A model generated the notes under the pieces. The model ran no database searches and was not told where the DNA came from. It was given only the letters and a program-made list of their open reading frames with translations. 64,000 bases of DNA, taken from contig CAHJWG010000003.1 in the NCBI GenBank assembly GCA_903642215.1, forward strand, positions 124,001-188,000, in the 5' to 3' direction. Both the position numbers and the translations under genes were made by a program. Origin of the DNA: Sphingobacteriaceae bacterium. Lineage in GTDB: Bacteria > Bacteroidota > Bacteroidia > Sphingobacteriales > Sphingobacteriaceae. Numbering within the stretch: position 1 is the first letter of the stretch; each line of letters begins with the position of its first letter. Positions 61,531 through 64,000 of this stretch are shown here, one piece after another.

Positions 61531-61777
61531 TGTTTAGTTTTTCAATAAGTTCCTTTACCTCGCTTTCGCTTTGTAGTATGCGAGCCTTTAATTGGGAAAC
61601 TAACGGATTATCATTGTTATCAAATCCATCATCGACAACGATATGCGAACTAAAGTCGGTCAGGTCTGCATCTTGCCTTTTACCGTAGTCGACGTTTAAG
61701 CGATTGTTATGCCCATTGTTAAAGTACTTGTTGTCATGAATGTGATAGATGCTGATGTTATTGATTATTACTTTCAT
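61517..61777 (-). CDS. Hypothetical protein, 86 aa
   Basis: Starts MKVIINNISIYHIHDNKYFN and ends with a helical LVSQLKARILQSESEVKELIEKL. The end overlaps the HEPN gene start by 14 bases, suggesting an operon. No family recognised. Its Asn/His/Asp richness is like small accessory genes of mobile elements. Confidence 0.5.
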   Translation of the reverse strand: MKVIINNISIYHIHDNKYFNNGHNNRLNVDYGKRQDADLTDFSSHIVVDDGFDNNDNPLVSQLKARILQSESEVKELIEKLNNEGQ

Positions 61778-61901
61778 AGCGCCTCCTTCTGCTTGTTAGC
61801 CAAATTTCAAGAAGTGCGGTTGCGTATGGAACTCAAATAGTGTGTATTTTACCTGTTTTGGCGTTATATTTACCGATAAGAAACTTTCGTATATTTGAAC
61901 T

Positions 61902-62303
61902 ATGGAAACATCGACTAAACCATCAAATACTCACATTGGTAGAAAAATCAGCCGTATCCGAGAAATACGTGGGATCAAACAGGAACATCTTGCATCGGAA
62001 TTAGGTGTTAGTCAACAAAGTGTCTCGCGAATGGAACAAAGCGAAGTTTTGGACGATGACGTTTTAGAAAAGGTCGCTAAAGTTCTTGGTGTAAATAGCG
62101 AAGCGATTAAAAACTATAGTGACGAAGCAACCATTAATTTTATCGCAAATACCTATAATGACAATGCCGCCTCTTACGGTCATTACTATAATTTTAGCCC
62201 GATAGAAAAAATTGTGACACTGTACGATGAAAAAATCGCACTCCTTGAACGCTTATTACTAGCTGAAAAAGAAAAGAATGAACTTTTAAAAGGCAAACAG
62301 TAA
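61902..62303 (+). CDS. XRE-family helix-turn-helix regulator
   Basis: 133 aa. HTH_3 domain at residues ~12-66 (RKISRIREIRGIKQEHLASELGVSQQSVSRMEQSEVLDDDVLEKVAKVLGV), then a short C-terminal coil (IEKIVTLYDEKIALLERLLLAEKEKNELL) likely for dimerisation. The promoter -7 box TATATTTG (61890-61897) is only five bases before the ATG, so the message has almost no leader. Such regulators are common cargo of Bacteroidota elements. Confidence 0.88.
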   Translation: METSTKPSNTHIGRKISRIREIRGIKQEHLASELGVSQQSVSRMEQSEVLDDDVLEKVAKVLGVNSEAIKNYSDEATINFIANTYNDNAASYGHYYNFSPIEKIVTLYDEKIALLERLLLAEKEKNELLKGKQ

Positions 62304-62508
62304 TCATACAAGCCTATAAACAGGGTCAAACTGTCTGTAGGCGATTCTCCCTTAGAAAAAACCAAACCGAAATTCTTTCAGCTGTGTTTCTACTATCAAG
62401 ATCGCCCGCGATAAAAAAATTATGCAAGGGTTTTGTCTTCATCGAGGTAACAAGTCCTGCTGATAAAAAATCAATGCGTGTGCATTTTTTCTAAGTAACT
62501 ACGAAGCT

Positions 62509-63150
62509 TTAATGTTGATGCTTTTTTAATTTATTCAGCTTATCCTTTGCTTCCTTAGCCTCCCGTTCCTTTTGTTCGGCAATATCTGCCGCTTTAGACC
62601 TTTCCAACGCCTCGGTTTCGTATTTAATTGTCAGCTTTTCCATTGCTGTAGGATCTCGGGTATATTCAGCGTCTGCCTCGTTTGCCTGCACCGGGTACAT
62701 CTGCCTGGTCATGCGGAATTTAATATCACCAGCTTCAAGACGACTATTCGCTATCCATAGATAAATATTCAGGCCGGCACTTAAGGCAACAAAGATCAGC
62801 AGCAAACTGCCAGCAATTATAAATGGCTTGGTCTTCAGGTCGAGATGATGATGGTTTTTTACCGGGATCATTTTGGGAATGTGCGCTACCTCGTTTCTTA
62901 AGGTATTGATTTGTGATTTTATTTCTTCTGCCGGGTAAGCCAAATTATGCTGATTGATTTCGGCTTTCAGCTCTTCCATCATTTTCTCCTGATCGGGTAC
63001 CAACTGCAAGATCAGTCTTTCTATGGCACCAAACCGTTCGTTATAGTCCGGCAGTTTAACTTCCCGCTTTTCTAAAGCGTTTACTTGTATCACTAAGTTA
63101 TCGATGATCTCCTCATTGATATTTTTGTTGGTCAGATTTTCGTTGTCCAT
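62509..63150 (-). CDS. Coiled-coil single-pass membrane protein beside the relaxase
   Basis: 213 aa. N-terminal charged coiled coil (residues ~10-95), one transmembrane helix (KPFIIAGSLLLIFVALSAGLNIYLWIA, ~105-131), and a C-terminal Glu/Lys/Ala-rich coiled coil (ALERSKAADIAEQKEREAKEAKDKL). It lies 33 bases downstream of the relaxase gene in the same direction. Position and shape suggest a mobilisation accessory, perhaps tethering the relaxosome at the membrane. No named family. Confidence 0.7.
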   Translation of the reverse strand: MDNENLTNKNINEEIIDNLVIQVNALEKREVKLPDYNERFGAIERLILQLVPDQEKMMEELKAEINQHNLAYPAEEIKSQINTLRNEVAHIPKMIPVKNHHHLDLKTKPFIIAGSLLLIFVALSAGLNIYLWIANSRLEAGDIKFRMTRQMYPVQANEADAEYTRDPTAMEKLTIKYETEALERSKAADIAEQKEREAKEAKDKLNKLKKHQH

Positions 63151-63183
63151 TTTTCTTTTGATTTGTAGTTTAATAATTACCGG

Positions 63184-64000
63184 TTATCTGCCCTGCCCGC
63201 GGTATTGTTCCTCGTCCTGCCCTTGGCCTTTCTTTTTCTTTTTTTTGCCAGGAAAGTCCGGCTCTGCCTGTATGTTGCCGAGCATTTCTTCCAGCAACTC
63301 CATTCCGCCGGTTATCACTGCTTTCAGGGTGCTGTCTTCTCCTGCTACAGAATCATCATAGCTAACCTGAATATGTTCCGGAATGGTTGGCTGCTTGTTG
63401 TCCTGATTTTCTTTCATGGCTTCCCTGATCTGGTCGGCCAGCGATCTTAATTGCATCTTTGGTTGTGATTGTTGCTCTTTTTCACCCTGTGCCTGCTGCT
63501 CTTTCATTTTTTCTTGAATGGCGGCAATAAGCCTACTATAACTTAAACTGCGGTCTATTTCCGAACCTTTAAATTTGTAGCCGTCCTTGCTGAAACTGAT
63601 GCCCTGAACCTCTTTAGTGCCGCTTTTAAACTTGTACTGAATCTCAATGCCTCTGCGCTTCAGCACTATCTTCAATTCATCCATGCTACTGACCTGGCAA
63701 CTTGCGAACTTGATCGCATCGAACAGTTCGTACTTCACTTTGTCCTCGCCCTTGAGCTGCTGCCTGTTTACCTTTTCCTTGTCCGGCGCGATATAGAAGC
63801 CATACTTCAAGGTCAGTTCCCTGCAAACTTTGATATTGTTCTGCCGCTGGAAGCGGTCAGATATGGTCTTGCCCTGATTATCTACCCGGTTATAGACTAA
63901 ATGCAGGTGGGGGTGGTTCTTATCATGGTGTCTGACCATTAACACCTGCGTGTCCTGTACCTTCATTTTTTGCAAGTAAGCTCTGGCAACCTCAACCATA
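63184..64000 (-). CDS. Relaxase (mobilisation protein), partial at right edge
   Basis: The visible 271 residues are the C-terminal part; the start lies beyond the window. The relaxase motif III is at the edge: RHHDKNHPHLHLVYNRVD, with the H-P-H-x-H metal ligands. An AT-rich linker follows, then Gln/Glu-rich coil segments (EKMKEQQAQGEKEQQSQ) and a basic end (KKKKKKGQGQDEEQY). This is a PF03432-type relaxase, of the MobB kind found on Bacteroidota mobilisable or conjugative elements. It nicks at oriT and pilots the strand. The nicking Tyr should lie in the missing N-terminus. Confidence 0.88.
   Translation of the reverse strand, partial: MVEVARAYLQKMKVQDTQVLMVRHHDKNHPHLHLVYNRVDNQGKTISDRFQRQNNIKVCRELTLKYGFYIAPDKEKVNRQQLKGEDKVKYELFDAIKFASCQVSSMDELKIVLKRRGIEIQYKFKSGTKEVQGISFSKDGYKFKGSEIDRSLSYSRLIAAIQEKMKEQQAQGEKEQQSQPKMQLRSLADQIREAMKENQDNKQPTIPEHIQVSYDDSVAGEDSTLKAVITGGMELLEEMLGNIQAEPDFPGKKKKKKGQGQDEEQYRGQGR

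Overview
The window looks like chromosome of a Bacteroidota bacterium, most likely family Sphingobacteriaceae (Pedobacter/Mucilaginibacter-like). The grounds are a SusC/SusD pair, many TonB receptors with carboxypeptidase-regulatory-like N-termini, hybrid two-component signalling, few Shine-Dalgarno sites, and repeated TAnnTTTG -7 promoter boxes. No rRNA, complete tRNA or CRISPR array was seen.

Layout. (1) 0.2-17.3 kb: a cation diffusion facilitator, a GH63-type glycosidase, a secreted S74/tail-fibre-like protein with an internal duplication, a 7TMR-DISM hybrid histidine kinase, then a LacI regulator beside a small polysaccharide-utilisation locus (GH130, LamG lipoprotein, SusD, SusC) that may act on mannosides. 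(2) 17.8-27 kb: a TetR regulator with a Tet(X)-like flavin monooxygenase, a zinc alcohol dehydrogenase, a secreted Gfo/Idh/MocA oxidoreductase with a GH28 pectinase, and small stress-type genes. (3) 27.3-43.5 kb: a dense zinc-homeostasis locus. It has a TonB receptor with a Cys/His-rich partner, a cell-wall amidase, two COG0523 GTPases, a six- or seven-gene overlapping operon (FtsX-type ABC transporter, two periplasmic QCxFCG proteins, a split 5'-nucleotidase), a third QCxFCG paralogue, a lipoprotein with a heptad stripe of histidines, and a merC / thioredoxin-reductase-like / zur operon. At least six AAATGCAAnnnnnTTGCATTT-type palindromes lie in the promoters of these units and read as a Zur regulon controlled by the Fur-family protein at 40.3 kb. 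(4) 43.9-51.4 kb: a DUF4142 protein and a TolC/adaptor/RND efflux operon with a beta-propeller protein.

(5) 51.4-64 kb: accessory DNA. Two truncated large serine recombinase ends face each other, with tRNA-3'-end-like fragments between them. Then come a siderophore receptor with a PepSY reductase, orphan genes, a TetR regulator with two matching candidate operators, a truncated HEPN protein, an XRE regulator, a coiled-coil membrane protein, and a relaxase running off the right end. This looks like part of an integrative conjugative or mobilisable element that continues beyond the window.

The most unusual signal is a 12-base word, TAAAAGAAGYAT, found 28 times on both strands between positions 72 and 50384, mostly between genes, and not once in the accessory segment to its right. 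It behaves like an uptake-sequence or highly iterated genome-signature word, and in one place it forms a perfect 34-bp palindrome between genes.
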